A stretch of DNA of 64,000 bases from Bog-756 sp963839925 (GCA_963839925.1 CAWIWV010000001.1:1860001-1924000), one strand, 5' to 3'; positions 17,480-26,743 are shown, counted from the stretch's first letter. Notes: generated from the sequence alone by a model not told the origin. A program made the numbers and translations.

Positions 17480-18946
17480 TCACGAGACGATTGGCGACAC
17501 GTTCGGGTTCCCCGCGTTCCCACGCCGAGTTGGAACCTGCGCAACGCTGGTCAGCGAAATATCCGATGGGATCGCTCGGATGGCGGCGTTGTCGGTCCCT
17601 GGCAACCAACTCCATAGCTCCCCGGGTAGCCGCATCGCCACAAATCTCATGTCGCGGGTGCGGACGGTCGCATCGATCAACACGTCCGCGACGACCGAGG
17701 GTTCTGTGTCCGAGCGGAGGTCCAGCGCCTCGACCACCCAGACCCATCGTGGCATCGGCAGACTCCGATACAACGACCCGAGCAACGACGAAGCGCCTCT
17801 CGAGCTGATCCGATCCTTGAACTCGTCCGAAAGCACGAGTGTCGAGCGGAACGCAAGCGCATCGAGCCGCACGTCGGTGTGATCGATGTGCTCCCCAGAC
17901 AGCAAGTTCTGTCTGGACTCGAGCGCTTGACGGAGCCAAGTCCTTCCAACTTCTTCCCCGACGGCTCCCGTCAGCAATACTTCCTCAGGACAAGGAATGA
18001 TCAGGTACTCCCATGACTGTGGACCATCGAATTCGGTCGACGTGGCGATTTGATACGGACCGACTTCGCTGCTGTGCAGCACGTAGTGAGTCGGCTCGCT
18101 GTCGGACGCGTCGTCACAATGCAAGTATCCGATCAGGACGAAGAGGGATCGTGCCTGCGTCACCACCATGAGTGGCATGCCAGAGTGCAAGTAGCGGGCA
18201 GCGATGCTTGCGATCGTTTCGTTGGGCGGCAGCTTCTGACAGTTGTAGATGAGAGCGGGGAGGCCGAGCGCTCGACTGGCTTCGGCGATCTGGGTGATCG
18301 AATAGCCGATTCCGAGTCCTGAGGGAAGGACTTCTGCGATGTCCCCCGGTAGGAGGCGCCGTTGATCGCGCCGCGGTGCATGCAAGCTCGCACACATCCA
18401 CATCGAGGCCTCGACGCGGCCGCCCGCTTGAGGATCGACCGAGATGAAGGGAGAGGCTCGGGTCGACAATCGGTACCCGAACACATTGACGTCGCACTCA
18501 GTCGTGCACGACACCGCGTCCAGAAGATCGGGGCGCGGAGGTAGCAGAGTTTGGTCGATTGTGGCTGCGGCATCGAGTCGCATCACGACACACCCCAGGT
18601 AGGTCAGACTGCCGAGGTCCTCGATCGTCCCGACTTCGGCACAATGACCAGACGGCGGCTCGAGGAAGAAATGAATGCGATGAGCTCCGGCGACCGGTTG
18701 AAAGCGAGCCTCTTTGGTCAGCCGGCCGCGTCGCTCGTCAGGTACAGGTTGTTCGTATTCGACGAACGCCATCTGCGCGCCCAACGCGTACGCCTGACCG
18801 ATCACCTCGTCGATGATGTCGCGATCCGATCGACCATATTGACGACTCAGAACAAGAAACGATCCGGGTGGTCGAAGATCGACGATGCGACCGAGCTGTG
18901 CAATCGAAGGCTCAACAGATTCACGTTCCGTGTGATCTGTGTTCAC
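17480..18946 (-). CDS. unknown protein, possible degenerate C39/papain-fold domain
   Basis: 488 aa, no signal peptide. The order of segments resembles a family of papain-like/C39-like proteins: GCVVMRLDAAATIDQTLLPP, then FISVDPQAGGRVEASMWMC, a helix rich in PGDIAEV, QIAEASRALGLPALIYNC, GMPLMVVTQARSLFVLIGYL, and late PMPRWVWVVEALD. In catalytic relatives I would expect Cys before the ASMWM helix and His before the VLIGY strand; here those positions read Arg/Val and Ser/Leu, so a pseudoenzyme is suggested. This comparison is from memory and uncertain. GTG 18946 overlaps the preceding gene stop by GTGA. The gene visibly has lower G+C (about 58% on counted lines) than its surroundings. Confidence 0.45.
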   Translation of the reverse strand: MNTDHTERESVEPSIAQLGRIVDLRPPGSFLVLSRQYGRSDRDIIDEVIGQAYALGAQMAFVEYEQPVPDERRGRLTKEARFQPVAGAHRIHFFLEPPSGHCAEVGTIEDLGSLTYLGCVVMRLDAAATIDQTLLPPRPDLLDAVSCTTECDVNVFGYRLSTRASPFISVDPQAGGRVEASMWMCASLHAPRRDQRRLLPGDIAEVLPSGLGIGYSITQIAEASRALGLPALIYNCQKLPPNETIASIAARYLHSGMPLMVVTQARSLFVLIGYLHCDDASDSEPTHYVLHSSEVGPYQIATSTEFDGPQSWEYLIIPCPEEVLLTGAVGEEVGRTWLRQALESRQNLLSGEHIDHTDVRLDALAFRSTLVLSDEFKDRISSRGASSLLGSLYRSLPMPRWVWVVEALDLRSDTEPSVVADVLIDATVRTRDMRFVAMRLPGELWSWLPGTDNAAIRAIPSDISLTSVAQVPTRRGNAGNPNVSPIVS

Positions 18947-19383
18947 TGAACGTAGGTGCCGACGCCGATCTCCGCGGCCTCGCGCAGCACTGTCGACACG
19001 GATTCCACTTTGTCGATCACCGTTTGACGCGCTTCGGGCGAGAGCGCGAGCTCGGGAAACGATGCAACCGGGGCATACCGAAATCCGGAGTCGACCGACA
19101 CCTCTTCCAAGGTGAGTGCGATCGCACGTTCCCGCGTCATGATGATGAGAGGCGTCGCAACGAGCAGTAGTCCATGATCTCTCCCTCGGGGCATCGTGAC
19201 ACAGCAACGAGAGGCCAGGGTCGCGACCCCTCGCGTGTCACCAAGGTGAACAATTTCGAACTTGTTTCGACCACGCGGGGCCACGCGGAGGATCCCGAAT
19301 GGCCCGTCACCCGATTCAACGGAGACGAACGACAGATTGTTACTTCTGCCACCAAACCCCACTTCAAGAAACCAAAGGTTCAC
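18943..19383 (-). CDS. unknown 146-aa protein, first gene of a three-gene unit
   Basis: No family recognised. No signal peptide; two beta-rich stretches (LSFVSVESGDGPFGILRVAP and FEIVHLGDTRGVATLAS) are followed by LLLVATPLIIMTRERAIALT and a C-terminal helix rich in Glu/Ala (PEARQTVIDKVESVSTVLRE). The stop overlaps the GTG of the 488-aa protein by four bases (GTGA), so both products are probably made in matched amounts and may interact. GTG 19383 is the longest start; the ribosome site is weak. Low G+C relative to neighbours, like the next gene, supports a shared origin by transfer. Confidence 0.6.
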   Translation of the reverse strand: MNLWFLEVGFGGRSNNLSFVSVESGDGPFGILRVAPRGRNKFEIVHLGDTRGVATLASRCCVTMPRGRDHGLLLVATPLIIMTRERAIALTLEEVSVDSGFRYAPVASFPELALSPEARQTVIDKVESVSTVLREAAEIGVGTYVQ

Positions 19384-19721
19384 CTGACACCCGCATCTTG
19401 GAGGCGTCTCGCAGTCGTCTCACCGGTGATTCCTCGCCGATTTCGACGGTGGCGATCTCGCGGGACCGCTGCTGACAGGCGATTCGCCCGCCTGCAACGC
19501 TTCGACCCCACGCATCCCGAAGTGTCACGTCACGAGAGGACCCTGTCGGTACCGACGTGACAGACCGATCCCGCCGGGAGGAACGACATCGACTGTTCAT
19601 TCCATCTGCACCAATCGGTGACGGTCAGATTACCTGGCTTTCTTAGATTCCCTTATGAGGGATTCGGCAGATCGGAACGGAACGGCTCCCTCGCAACCAA
19701 TCACCAATCAAGAGGAGAAAC
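19384..19721. other. 338-base gap before the IPT/PBP gene, no gene seen
   Basis: Separates the divergent three-gene unit (minus strand) from the secreted IPT/PstS-like gene (plus strand), so it should hold both promoters. An A/T-richer stretch at about 19625-19665 is the best place for the plus-strand promoter, but I find no convincing -35/-10 pair. The only firm signal is the strong ribosome site AGGAG at 19712-19716. No open frame here has credible codon use. Confidence 0.5.
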
Positions 19722-21803
19722 ATGTTGCGAAAAATGCTCACGAGCCGAGCGGGTCGCGCCGTATGCGCGAGCTCGATCGGCCTCGCCTCGCTGTCGTTGA
19801 CAGTCGCGGCGACTTCCACGGTCGCAGGAGCGGCGACGTTGCCGACTCCGTCGATCACCAAGCTTGCACCGACGTCGGTGTCCACCGCGTCGAGCACGTC
19901 GGTGACGATTACCGGAAAGAACCTGACTTCGAGCGGCGCGACCACCACGGTCATCGTCGGGAGCCTCACCTTGACTCCGACCTCGAAGACCGCCACCACG
20001 GTCAAGTTCGCATCGCCTGCTGAGTTCTCGAGCGTTCACAGCGAGAGCGTGAAGGTGGTTCTGGCCAAGTCGGGTGAGACCACCAAGACCTCGGCTGCGA
20101 AGACCCTCACCTACACGACGCCTCCGACTTCTCCCACGACGCCTTCGGTCACCGGTGTGAGCACCGGTGGTGACGGACAGGCTGGAAGCGGCCTCTCCGG
20201 TGGCGTCTCGGTGACCATCACCGGTGGCAACTTCGGATCCGACTCGACGGTGAAGTTCGGCACCAGCAGTGCCATCACCCCGACCGTCGTCTCGGGTACT
20301 GAGCTGAAGGCCACCGCACCGTCCTCGACGGCTGCCGGCCTCGCCGCCAGCACCCCCGGTTCGGTGAACATCACCGTCATCAACACCGTGTCGGGCGCTT
20401 CGCCTTCGACCGAGACCTCGGCCACCAGCTCAGCGGACACCTTCACCTATGAGGGGTCCTCGTACCTGCCGCCGGCGTCGCTGATCATCGGCTCGGGTTC
20501 GCAGACCACCTACGACGTAATGCGGGACCTCGGCACCATCTTCGAGCAGTCGCCTGGCTGTGACCTCACCAACACGACCGTCAACCAGCTGGCGCTGCAG
20601 TGCAGCACCGCCACCGGTTCGTCGAGTGTGTCCGATGTCGCAGGCACCACTGGCGGCGAGGCCGGTCTTCCGGTGGGCAATGTGAACCCGCTCGATGACT
20701 ACTACGCCAACGCTCCGGGCACCGGTTCGGGGAACGGCCGCAGCCAGGTGACGTCTGCCACCCCGGTTCTCCTCGGTGGTCCGGCCGGCATCGGTGCGTT
20801 CAACACCAGCTTCGCCCGGTCGTCGTCGTACTCGGCCAACTCCGAGCTCAACTACGTGGGCTATGCGACCGACGGTGTGTCGTGGGTCTCCGAGGCTCAG
20901 GTCGCAGGTACCCCGACCGCGCACGCCAACGTCGTGGACATCTCCAAGGCCGACCTCCAGGCAATCTGGGAAGGCACCCTCAGCTGCACCGTCGGAGCCA
21001 GCACGGTGACCATGGACTGGCGCTGTCTGCAGCAGGACTCCGGCGTCACCGTCGGTGGAAGCGCTGATCCGATCGACTGCTACACCACGCAGACCGCTTC
21101 GGGCACCTACTCCACCTGGCAGGGATTCATCGGATTCACCAAGAACGTGAACCCGCCCTGCTCGAGTGCAGCCAACGAGCAAGGTGACACCGGTGATGCG
21201 AACGTCACCACGGACCACAACAACCTGACCGAGAACCAGATGGCCGTCGTTGACCACGCTTCGGATGCGGCCAACGCCATCTACTTCTTCTCCTACGGGA
21301 AGTTCGTCCAGACCTGCACGAGCAACGTTGCGCTGAGCGGTTCTGCTCAGATCCAGGGAACCTGCATCGGCCAGGCTGCGAACAGCATCACCCAGTACGG
21401 CTCGATCAACGGGATCCTCGCTGACAAGACCACCATCCAGGGCACCGGTGACGACAGCGGTATCACCTTCCCGGATCCCCGGGTGCTGTACAACGCCTAT
21501 CCCAACTCCACTGCTCCCAACCCGGCCAGCCCCGCCACGCTGAACTTCATCGGCGCCGGTGGCTTCCTGTGCCGTACGGACATGCGGACGGAGGTGGATC
21601 CCAACTCGACCAGCGGTGCGACCTACCGGACCGAGATCGAGAATGCGATCACCAGTGAAGGGTTCTTCCCGCTGGACACCACCCAGTCGGACACCTTCAC
21701 GACGCCTTCGATCATCAACGTCCCGTCGATGGGCACCTACTACCCGGCCTCCAACACCAACCAGAGTGGTGGGCACGCGGGCTACTGCACCGCCAAGAAC
21801 TGA
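19722..21803 (+). CDS. secreted protein: two IPT/TIG domains plus PstS-like binding domain
   Basis: 693 aa. Signal peptide 1-37 (cleavage near AGAATL). Residues about 42-131 and 142-242 read as two IPT/TIG immunoglobulin-like domains (SITKLAPTSVSTASS; SGGVSVTITGGNFGSDSTV). The rest resembles a periplasmic phosphate-type binding protein: LIIGSGSQTTYDVMRDLGTIF at the start, DISKADLQAIWEGTL in the middle, as in PstS-like folds. Cys pairs are present. There is no lipobox, so it is released or wall-bound. Ribosome site AGGAGAAAC before ATG 19722 is near-perfect and a strong terminator follows, suggesting high expression. Phosphate binding is not certain; a surface-layer or matrix role is possible. 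No phosphate transporter genes are adjacent. Confidence 0.75.
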   Translation: MLRKMLTSRAGRAVCASSIGLASLSLTVAATSTVAGAATLPTPSITKLAPTSVSTASSTSVTITGKNLTSSGATTTVIVGSLTLTPTSKTATTVKFASPAEFSSVHSESVKVVLAKSGETTKTSAAKTLTYTTPPTSPTTPSVTGVSTGGDGQAGSGLSGGVSVTITGGNFGSDSTVKFGTSSAITPTVVSGTELKATAPSSTAAGLAASTPGSVNITVINTVSGASPSTETSATSSADTFTYEGSSYLPPASLIIGSGSQTTYDVMRDLGTIFEQSPGCDLTNTTVNQLALQCSTATGSSSVSDVAGTTGGEAGLPVGNVNPLDDYYANAPGTGSGNGRSQVTSATPVLLGGPAGIGAFNTSFARSSSYSANSELNYVGYATDGVSWVSEAQVAGTPTAHANVVDISKADLQAIWEGTLSCTVGASTVTMDWRCLQQDSGVTVGGSADPIDCYTTQTASGTYSTWQGFIGFTKNVNPPCSSAANEQGDTGDANVTTDHNNLTENQMAVVDHASDAANAIYFFSYGKFVQTCTSNVALSGSAQIQGTCIGQAANSITQYGSINGILADKTTIQGTGDDSGITFPDPRVLYNAYPNSTAPNPASPATLNFIGAGGFLCRTDMRTEVDPNSTSGATYRTEIENAITSEGFFPLDTTQSDTFTTPSIINVPSMGTYYPASNTNQSGGHAGYCTAKN

Positions 21804-21865
21804 CGGTCCGCAGTACCGGTAGTACGCAGTATCAGTAGTACGGAGCGCCCTCGAGGCGCCATCGA

Positions 21866-21894
21866 GAAGGGGTCCGGCCCAGCCGGACCCCTTC
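21866..21894 (+). terminator. intrinsic terminator after the IPT/PBP gene
   Basis: A perfect 13-bp stem (GAAGGGGTCCGGC at 21866-21878 with its complement at 21882-21894) closes on a 3-base loop CCA, followed by TTCC. It lies 63 bases after the stop codon. The U-run is weak, as usual in high-G+C actinobacteria, but the hairpin is very stable. A smaller GCGCC/GGCGC hairpin lies just before it at 21845-21859. Confidence 0.85.
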
Positions 21895-22001
21895 TTCCGT
21901 TCTCGGAGATCGTCGATGTCGCTCGATTCGGTGCCGGGAGGCGGGGCGCCTCCGGGTACGGTGCATTCGTAGCATTCACACTTCCCGCAGGAGGCTGGGA
22001 C

Positions 22002-22676
22002 ATGGACCGACCGAAGGCCGTCGACTTCCACTTCGACATCATGTGCCCCTACGCCTACCAGACCTCGCTCTGGATCCGCGACGTACGAGAGACGGCCGGC
22101 ATCGAGGTGGGTTGGCGCTTCTTCAGCCTCGAAGAGGTCAACCGGGGCGAGGGGAAGAAGCACCCATGGGAGCGGGAGTGGTCGTACGGCTGGTCGATGA
22201 TGAGGATCGGTGCCCTCCTCCGTCGCCAGAGCATGGAGCTGCTGGACGACTGGTACATGACAGCGGGGAAGGCTCTGCACGTCGACGGGCGCAAGCCTCA
22301 CCGGCCCGATGTGGCCGAGGAGCTGTTGCGCGAGATGGGCCTCAACCCGGCGATCGTGCGGGCCGCCATCGACGATCCGTCGACGGGCGACGAAGTTCGG
22401 GCCGAACACGACGTGGTGCTCTCCAAAGGAGGATTCGGCGTCCCCACGCTCGTCTTCGACGACGGTCAGGCGCTGTTCGGCCCTGTTCTGATCAATCCAC
22501 CGACCGGGTCGGACGCGGTGCGGTTGTGGGAGCAGGTCACCGGCTGGCTCGAGTTCCCCAACCTCTACGAGGTGCAGCGGCCGAAGCGCAAGGAGGACAT
22601 CGAGGCCATCGCGACCGCTTTCACCCCATACCTTGCGGCCCGCGACTGGGAATCGGTCCAGCGCGAAACCCCTTAG
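22002..22676 (+). CDS. DsbA-family oxidoreductase/isomerase (FrnE-like)
   Basis: 224-aa thioredoxin-fold protein with the long helical insertion of the DsbA/2-hydroxychromene-2-carboxylate isomerase superfamily. Near the N-terminus the active-site region reads FDIMCPYAYQTS: a CPYA, not CxxC, so a dithiol exchange as in DsbA is unlikely and a monothiol or isomerase/GST-kappa-like role is more plausible. The cis-Pro loop appears as GFGVPTLVFDDGQ. No signal peptide, so cytoplasmic. GGAGG precedes ATG 22002. Ends in a 4-base convergent overlap with the antiporter gene. Confidence 0.82.
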   Translation: MDRPKAVDFHFDIMCPYAYQTSLWIRDVRETAGIEVGWRFFSLEEVNRGEGKKHPWEREWSYGWSMMRIGALLRRQSMELLDDWYMTAGKALHVDGRKPHRPDVAEELLREMGLNPAIVRAAIDDPSTGDEVRAEHDVVLSKGGFGVPTLVFDDGQALFGPVLINPPTGSDAVRLWEQVTGWLEFPNLYEVQRPKRKEDIEAIATAFTPYLAARDWESVQRETP

Positions 22677-23889
22677 GGCGATCGCTCCATTTCGCCGGAC
22701 CCCTCAGCGTCGGTCCTCGGCAAGAAGCCCGAAGCGCGCATGCGCTGCAGACCCATCGCCGGAAACAACATCACCGACAGCATGCCTGCGGCCACCAGTG
22801 AAGCGGCATTGATCTCGGTCATCCGGCCCTCGGCCAGACCGATGCTCGTGATCACCACGATCAGGGGAAGGCCGGTCGCCGAGAACAGCGCCATCGGCGC
22901 CCGTTCCTGCCGGGCGAGCACCTTCCGATAGAGAAGGTAGACCGGCGCGCCGCGGGCGACCAGCATGAGGATCAGGAAGAACCCGATCCTCCACAGGTGC
23001 GCTGGATCCTCGATGAAGACGTGGAGGTCGAAGGTGATGCCGCTCACCACGAAGAACACGGGGATGAGGAATCCGAACCCGATCGCCTCGAGCTTCCCTG
23101 CGATCGCAGCCGTCTCTCCGCTCGACGTGAACAGCCGGACCACGATGCCAGCGGCGAACGCTCCGAGCAGTACGTCCAGGCCCAGGGTTTCGGCCAGTAG
23201 AACCAGCAGCACGATGAACAGCAGCGACACCCGGACCGGAAGCTGCGCGCTCGACTCGAGGTGGCGGTTGAGGAGGGAGACCACGGGCGGAGGTTGATCC
23301 CGGCAGCGATCAACACGGTGACCACGGCGACCGCGATGAACGCAGCCAGCAGCAGGGAAGTGATCTCCGGGTCCTTGTTGGTCAGAAGGAGTGCCACCGC
23401 GACGACCGGCCCGAACTCACCGACGGTGCCGATCGCGGTGATCTCCGATCCGAACTTGGTGTCGGTGATGCCTGCATCGCGCAGGATCGGAACCAGCGTG
23501 CCCATCGCGGTCGTGGTCAAGGCCAATCCGACCACCACGGTGTTGCGCACGAGGCCGGCCGACACCAGCGCGAACGCAGTGGACAGTCCGATCAGCAGCG
23601 ACACGCCCCAACCCGCGGTCGCCAACTCGAGGGGCTTGCCGCGCACCCGCTGGATGTCGAGCTCGTAACCCGCCAAGAAGATCAAGAAGGTCAGCCCCAG
23701 GTCCGAAAGTCCTTTGACCAGGCTGTCGACATGGGCGAGGTTGAGCACGTAGGGACCGAGCACGATGCCCAGCCCGATCTGGAAGACGATCTCGGGGATG
23801 TAGAACCGACCCGACAGCTCGGACAGGATCGGCGCCAGCACCGCAGCGACAGCGATCAGCACCAGCGTCTCGACCGTCGTGCTCGTCAC
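22673..23889 (-). CDS. CPA2-type cation/proton antiporter (one frame break)
   Basis: Membrane antiporter of the KefB/NapA-like family, about 405 aa if continuous. The first part (from GTG 23889) has ILSELSGRFYIPEIVFQIGLG, LGLTFLIFLAGYELD, TTTAMGTLVPILRD and TVGEFGPVVAVALLL; the second, in another frame, continues RVSLLFIVLLVLLAETLGLD, LLGAFAAGIVVR and FLIPVFFVVSGITFDL. The halves meet at about 23281-23292. One missing base, or loss of GCGC from an alternating tract, would explain the break. All core helices are present across the two frames, so the intact gene should exchange Na+ or K+ for protons. Confidence 0.82.
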
Positions 23890-23998
23890 GCTGGCCCGCC
23901 CGATCGCCGTGCCGACATCGCACCACCTTAGGCCCACCCCCAACGCAGATCGCAGTTGGAGATCGGTGTCGCCGTGGACCAGAATCGGTGCCGTGTTG

Positions 23999-25000
23999 AT
24001 GGTGATCGGACCGGTCGAGAGCGACGGCCATCTTCGATCGGGCCATCCCGAACGGCCGGATCGGGTGGCGGCGGCCATGCGCGGTGTCGAGGATCTCCAC
24101 CTCGGAAGCGACCTGGTCTTGCTTCCGCCGCGGAGCGCGGGCTCGGTCGACCTGAAGCGTGTGCACTCGGCCGACTATCTCGCCGAGTTGGAGCGGTTCT
24201 GTCTGAGTGGCGGCGGCAACCTCGATCCGGACACCTATGCCACCGCGGCCTCCTGGGCGGCGGCCCGGCTCGCTGCGGGTGCCGGCCTGGTCGCCATCGA
24301 CGCATTGACCAAGGCCGGGACAGGGGCTGCCTTCGTGGTCACCCGGCCACCCGGCCACCATGCGCTGTCAGACCGGTCGATGGGCTTCTGCCTGCTCAAC
24401 AACGTCGCTGTCACTGCTGCTTCGTTAGTCGCCTCCGGCGAGCGGGTGCTGATCGTGGACTGGGACGTCCACCACGGCAACGGGACACAGGCCTTGTTCT
24501 GGGACGAGCCCAATGTGCTGTACGTCTCGACCCACCAGTGGCCCTGCTACCCGGGCTCAGGTCGGGCCTCGGAGGTCGGCGGCGACTCGGCCACCGGGTC
24601 GACGGTCAACGTGCCGCTCCCGCCAGGCGCCACCGGCGACGTCCTCCGGCACGCCTTCGATCGCCTCGTCGGTCCGATCGTGTCGGAGTTCGATCCGTCG
24701 TGGGTGCTGGTCTCGGCCGGGTTCGACGCCCACCGCGCCGACCCGCTCGCCGATCTCGCCCTCTCAGCCGGTGATTTCGCAGCCTTGGCCACCGTGGTCG
24801 CCGGGTATGCGCCTGCCCCCGGCCGAACGATTCTCTTCCTCGAAGGCGGCTACCAACTCGAGGCACTGCGGACGTCGGTCGCCGCGACCCTTGGCGCCCT
24901 GGTCGGAGCCCCGGTGGAGAGCGAGCCCCAGACGTCCGGTGGGCCGGGGACGGATCAGCTGGGTGCGATCGCCGAGGAACGGCGCCGGCAGTTGGCCTGA
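23999..25000 (+). CDS. histone deacetylase-family deacylase (AcuC/AphA-like)
   Basis: 333-aa zinc-dependent amidohydrolase of the arginase-deacetylase fold. Catalytic and metal residues are intact: RPPGHHAL (tandem His), GFCLLNNVA, DWDVHHGNG (Asp and His Zn ligands), SAGFDAHRADPL (third ligand) and LEGGYQLEAL with the loop Gly-Gly-Tyr. The early HPERPDRV motif is typical. Bacterial members act on acetylpolyamines, acetyl-lysine or acyl amides; which one cannot be told. Start is ATG 23999 or GTG 23993; the ribosome site is weak. Divergent from the antiporter gene with about 110 bases between. Confidence 0.93.
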   Translation: MVIGPVESDGHLRSGHPERPDRVAAAMRGVEDLHLGSDLVLLPPRSAGSVDLKRVHSADYLAELERFCLSGGGNLDPDTYATAASWAAARLAAGAGLVAIDALTKAGTGAAFVVTRPPGHHALSDRSMGFCLLNNVAVTAASLVASGERVLIVDWDVHHGNGTQALFWDEPNVLYVSTHQWPCYPGSGRASEVGGDSATGSTVNVPLPPGATGDVLRHAFDRLVGPIVSEFDPSWVLVSAGFDAHRADPLADLALSAGDFAALATVVAGYAPAPGRTILFLEGGYQLEALRTSVAATLGALVGAPVESEPQTSGGPGTDQLGAIAEERRRQLA

Positions 25001-25010
25001 TCGGGCCCGA

Positions 25011-25466
25011 TTAGCCTCCAGCTGCTGCCCGCTTCGCCGCCTCCCACTGCCCCACCATGGCGCCGAAGCGCAGAGGGTTGTAGATGTCCTCTTCGTAGGA
25101 CCATCGGCCCTCCCCGGCGTACTTGAGGAGGGTGAAGTTGTACTCCTGATGGATGGAGCCATCCCCGGGGTCCCTCATCCGGTTCCAGACCTGGCACACC
25201 ACCCAACCCCGATCCTCGTCGATGACGTACCACTCGATGGGGAACTCGGGCATGTCGCTGCCCGGGTACTCCGACATGCAACCGCTGATCCAATCGTGGA
25301 TGGCCTTCCGGCCGTGGAAGGTCCCGTAGTGGTGCTCGATGTAGGTGGCGTCGTCGGTGAACTGCTCGGACCAGACCGACCAATCCCCGCTCTTTCCGGC
25401 TTCGGCCGCCTTGCGCTGATAGGTCGCGAACGCGTCCTCGATCTCTTCCCTGCTCCACTTCCCCAT
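25011..25466 (-). CDS. SnoaL-like/NTF2-fold protein
   Basis: 151-aa cone-shaped alpha+beta fold, single domain. Pattern of the family: an N-terminal helix, WSEQFTDDATYIEHHYGTFHGRKAIHDWI, then beta strands with EWYVIDEDRGWVVCQVWNRM and NFTLLKYAGEGRWSYEEDI. Members include ketosteroid isomerase-like and polyketide cyclase enzymes as well as ligand-binding proteins; Tyr and Asp/His residues compatible with catalysis are present but not diagnostic. ATG 25466. Convergent with the HDAC-like gene (10 bases between stops) and divergent from the LigD-like gene. Confidence 0.85.
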   Translation of the reverse strand: MGKWSREEIEDAFATYQRKAAEAGKSGDWSVWSEQFTDDATYIEHHYGTFHGRKAIHDWISGCMSEYPGSDMPEFPIEWYVIDEDRGWVVCQVWNRMRDPGDGSIHQEYNFTLLKYAGEGRWSYEEDIYNPLRFGAMVGQWEAAKRAAAGG

Positions 25467-25548
25467 GACCAGCTCCCTCCTGTGACCGGGTGGACTGAAC
25501 CGCCAGTGTGGGCCGCTCCGGACCCCCGGTCAACTGCCCGTCGGCCTG

Positions 25549-26493
25549 GTGACCCGGGCGCGCGAGGATTGGCGGTTGGTGGCACCCGATCGATCGACGT
25601 CCGTGAAGGTCTCCGTCGGGGGCCGCGAGCTCTCGATCTCGAACCTCGACAAGGTGATGTACCCGCAGAGCGGGTTCACCAAAGGAGAGGTGATCGACTA
25701 CTACACCCGGATCGCCCCTGCGATCCTGCCGCACCTGCACGACCGCCCGCTCACCATGAAGCGGTACCCCAACGGGGTGGATGGTCAGACGTTCTTCGAG
25801 AAACGGGTACCCGTCCATGCACCGGACTGGCTCGAGCGGGTGAAGGTTCCGATCTCGCCGGAGGGGACGTCGATCGAGTACGGCATGCTCAACGGCATCG
25901 CGGGTCTGGTCTGGGCGGCGAACCTCGCGACCATCGAGCTCCATGTGCCTCTGTGGCGAGCAGGCGGTGCGGTCGGCCCTCCCGGCCCCCCCGACTACAT
26001 GGTCTTCGATCTCGACCCGGGTGAGGGCACCACGCTGGTCGAGTGCTGTCAGGTGGCGCTCCTCATCGCCGAGCTGCTCGGTGAACGAGGACTTCGGTCC
26101 TTTCCCAAGACGAGCGGATCCAAGGGGCTCCACCTCTACGTCCCGACTGCCGGAGAGGCGACCTGGGAGACAGTCCGCCAGGACGCCCACCAGATCGCAG
26201 AACAGCTGGAGCGGGACCACCCCGCGCTGGTGCTCTCGACCATGCGCAAGGCGCTCCGGGCAGGGAAGGTGTTCATCGATTGGAGCCAGAACCACCCCGC
26301 CAAGACGACCGTCGTCGCCTACTCGTTGCGCGCCCGTGCCGAACCGACGGCGTCGACTCCAGTCTCGTGGGAGGAAGTGGCCAGGTGCGCGGAGGTGTCC
26401 GACCCCGAGCTGCTCATCTTCACCGGGCCGGCTGTCCTAGACCGGGTGGACAGGCTGGGCGACCTCTTCGCACCACTCGTGCAGCCACGGTGA
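25549..26493 (+). CDS. LigD-type DNA polymerase/primase (stand-alone)
   Basis: 314-aa archaeo-eukaryotic-primase-fold polymerase as found in the polymerase domain of LigD in non-homologous end joining. Visible: SNLDKVMYPQSGFTKGEVIDYY, MKRYPNGVDGQTFFEKRVP, the metal motif YMVFDLDPGEG, TSGSKGLHLYVPT and KVFIDWSQN. It fills nucleotides at DNA ends and prefers ribonucleotides in known cases. The ligase and phosphoesterase domains of full LigD are missing here and no Ku or ligase gene lies in the window. GTG 25549 gives full domain coverage. The cobalamin riboswitch begins directly downstream. Confidence 0.93.
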   Translation: MTRAREDWRLVAPDRSTSVKVSVGGRELSISNLDKVMYPQSGFTKGEVIDYYTRIAPAILPHLHDRPLTMKRYPNGVDGQTFFEKRVPVHAPDWLERVKVPISPEGTSIEYGMLNGIAGLVWAANLATIELHVPLWRAGGAVGPPGPPDYMVFDLDPGEGTTLVECCQVALLIAELLGERGLRSFPKTSGSKGLHLYVPTAGEATWETVRQDAHQIAEQLERDHPALVLSTMRKALRAGKVFIDWSQNHPAKTTVVAYSLRARAEPTASTPVSWEEVARCAEVSDPELLIFTGPAVLDRVDRLGDLFAPLVQPR

Positions 26494-26511
26494 GGCCGAG
26501 ATCGGGCGTTC

Positions 26512-26640
26512 GCCCCGTGGTACCGTGGCCCACACATCACACATGCCGCCGCGAAGGGGAAGCCGGTCGAATGCCGGCGCTGGTCCGCAACCGTAGGTGG
26601 TGGTTCCGACGAGCCACCACGAGCCGGGGTTCCTGAGCAG
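26512..26640 (+). promoter_or_regulatory. cobalamin (AdoCbl-type) riboswitch
   Basis: The leader of the ECF operon contains the B12-riboswitch core in order: GAAGGGGAAGCCGGTC, then GAATGCCGGCGCTGGTCCGC with the following AACCGT, a variable helix (GTGGTGG / CCACCAC), and GAGCCGGGGTTCCTG, which matches the conserved 3' element GAGxCAGGxxxCCTG. It lies 100-230 bases upstream of the DUF4430-like gene, in the leader and on the same strand. It should lower expression when cobalamin is plentiful. Exact ends are approximate. This is strong evidence that the operon below imports B12 or a corrinoid. Confidence 0.9.
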
Positions 26641-26743
26641 CGAGCGGGCTCCGACTGTCGAGACACATGGACCGGGGCTCGGAGGTCGTCCGCCCAGGTC
26701 GGAGTGGCGGGCCATCCGGGTCTGGACCGGGAAGCGAAAGGCC

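Noticed and set aside
16618..19721. Insertion sequence or prophage as source of the low-G+C block
   Set aside because: No transposase, integrase, terminal inverted repeat or target duplication was seen at either edge.
20430..22409. 659-residue open frame on the minus strand
   Set aside because: Antisense to the well-supported IPT/PBP gene and the DsbA-like gene; Arg/Gly-rich composition typical of a high-G+C shadow frame.
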